Positions 6,221-7,300 of a DNA stretch of 7,300 bases are shown in pieces (the stretch's first letter is position 1; each line of letters starts with the position of its first letter). The DNA is taken from the NCBI GenBank assembly GCA_964398215.1, contig CAYNNP010000286.1:1-7300 (forward strand), written 5' to 3'. Origin of the DNA: CAYNNP01 sp964398215. Lineage in GTDB: Bacteria; Planctomycetota; Planctomycetia; Pirellulales; Pirellulaceae. The notes beneath the pieces are model-generated. The model made no database searches and was not told where the DNA came from. It saw only the letters and a list, made by a program, of their open reading frames with translations. A program made the translations under genes and the position numbers.

Positions 6221-7285
6221 GTGTTGAACTTGATCAACGATTTGTATTGCTACAACGACTGGGCAAATGGGCGCATTCTGGATTTATGCGATGGCCTGAC
6301 CGACGAACAATTGGACGCTCCGCGCGCGATGGGGTTTGGGTCACTCCGAGCAACTTTGTTTCATATTCTGTTTGCAGAAATCGCTTGGTTAGAGAGATGG
6401 CAAGGTGATCCGTGGCGCGAGTTTCAGACAGATCCCGACGGGAAATCTGTGGATCAGATTCGTCTGGAGTTGGCGGAAGTAGCCCAAAACAGACGCCAAT
6501 TCATCTTGAAGCACAGTGAAAGCCAGTTTTCGAGCGTCATCAAATTTCAAGACAGCAAGAAAACACCGTATGAATTTCAACTGAGGCACCTGTTACTTCA
6601 CGTCGTAAACCATGGTGTGCACCACCGCGCCCAAGCACTGAACTTTTTAAAGCAGTACGATCGCACGGTTGTTGTTGGCATCGACTACTCGCTCTATCGA
6701 CTTGCAAAACATGCCGTCGAGCAAACCGCGGGTACGGTTAAAGCGCTGACGGGTTATGGGTTGGCCGTCGGAGCAAAGTCTGAAGACGGTTGCGAATGGG
6801 ATCCAGAGACTGCGCGAAGACTATTTCGTTACAACGATTGGGCGACGGACAAAATTTTGGAGTTTGCAAATGATGTTTCAGATGCAGACCTTGATCGTGA
6901 TCAAAACATGGGGCCAGGATCGATCCGCAAGACTCTGTTGCATCTTTTCGATGCCGAAGCATGGTGGGTTGGGAATTGGACCGATGGGCCACATGAGTTT
7001 CCGGTTTCATCTGAAACGACAAGTTTGTCAGATTTGTCAAACCGCTGGTCTTCGTTGCGCGAGCGGCGTGATTCATTGCTTGACAGCGTTGGCGAGAGTG
7101 AAGCACAACGCATTGTCGAAGTTCTAGCGGGCGGCCCACCGATCCGTTTCCGCGTTGGCGAGACGATCATCCATCTGGGCCTGCATGGCACTCACCACCG
7201 AGCACAGCTGTTGAATATGTTACGAAGCGTTGACGCTCCACACGGAAACATTGATTTGCTGTATGCGATTAGCGAGTTGTTCTAG
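6221..7285 (+). CDS. Tandem-duplicated DinB-like metal-binding protein
   Basis: The 354-aa product contains two DinB/YfiT-type four-helix-bundle domains in one chain (about 1-165 and 195-354). Matching landmarks recur about 191-193 residues apart: YNDWA (11-15 and 204-208), MGFGSLRATLFH (37-48) with MGPGSIRKTLLH (230-241), AE (52-53 and 245-246), W60 and W253, HHRAQ (134-138 and 325-329). Each half keeps the family's three metal-ligand histidines: H48, H131, H135 and H241, H322, H326. DinB-superfamily proteins bind a divalent metal; several act as thiol-dependent transferases or hydrolases (for example mycothiol- or bacillithiol-dependent enzymes) but most have no known reaction. Single-domain members are about 150-170 aa and usually dimerise, so this fusion may be a built-in dimer. 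No signal peptide: cytosolic. A GTG start with a good ribosome site is used. It stands alone on this strand. I cannot name its substrate. Confidence 0.94.
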   Translation: MLNLINDLYCYNDWANGRILDLCDGLTDEQLDAPRAMGFGSLRATLFHILFAEIAWLERWQGDPWREFQTDPDGKSVDQIRLELAEVAQNRRQFILKHSESQFSSVIKFQDSKKTPYEFQLRHLLLHVVNHGVHHRAQALNFLKQYDRTVVVGIDYSLYRLAKHAVEQTAGTVKALTGYGLAVGAKSEDGCEWDPETARRLFRYNDWATDKILEFANDVSDADLDRDQNMGPGSIRKTLLHLFDAEAWWVGNWTDGPHEFPVSSETTSLSDLSNRWSSLRERRDSLLDSVGESEAQRIVEVLAGGPPIRFRVGETIIHLGLHGTHHRAQLLNMLRSVDAPHGNIDLLYAISELF

Positions 7286-7300
7286 CAAGCAGAACAAAGT

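Noticed and set aside
6738..7191. Open frames on both strands inside the second DinB-like domain.
   Set aside because: The 354-aa frame has a ribosome site, two matching domains and intact ligand histidines. The others are shadows.

Overview
The window looks like part of the chromosome of a planctomycete, probably from the Pirellulales (Rhodopirellula or Pirellula-like). This is an inference. It rests on the split rRNA locus, on a secreted protein with a C-terminal motif set (HPRYFED, LERHGH, LGYLRPGSC) that I associate from memory with Pirellulaceae, and on a secreted TlpA-type thioredoxin with acidic calcium-loop-like repeats. Base composition is moderate and genes face both ways with little operon structure.

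Left part (1-1876), stable RNA on the minus strand. The first ~426 bases are the antisense of the 5' end of 23S rRNA, which runs off the left edge. About 930 bp upstream lies a tRNA-Ile(GAT)/tRNA-Ala(TGC) pair in the order normally found in a 16S-23S spacer. No 16S gene precedes it. The pair has its own candidate promoter (TTGACA-N16-TAAACT) and a strong intrinsic terminator directly after tRNA-Ala. The 23S gene therefore needs its own promoter, and two tandem candidates with identical TATCTT -10 boxes lie in the ~900 bp gap. This is a disassembled rrn operon and the most informative structure here.

Middle (1877-4320), plus strand. A 630-aa exported protein combines an N-terminal module with three Asp-rich loops, a helical middle and a C-terminal thioredoxin domain (WCEQC). 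It is closed by a clear terminator. A small cytosolic protein of unknown function follows, with a basic N-terminus and an acidic C-terminus.

Right part (4330-7285). Two minus-strand genes encode a DUF6580-like membrane protein and a secreted protein with a very Asp-rich linker. Diverging from them is a plus-strand gene for a tandem-duplicated DinB-like protein with both metal-binding His triads intact. These genes do not form an evident pathway. I saw no CRISPR array, insertion sequence, prophage or defence island.
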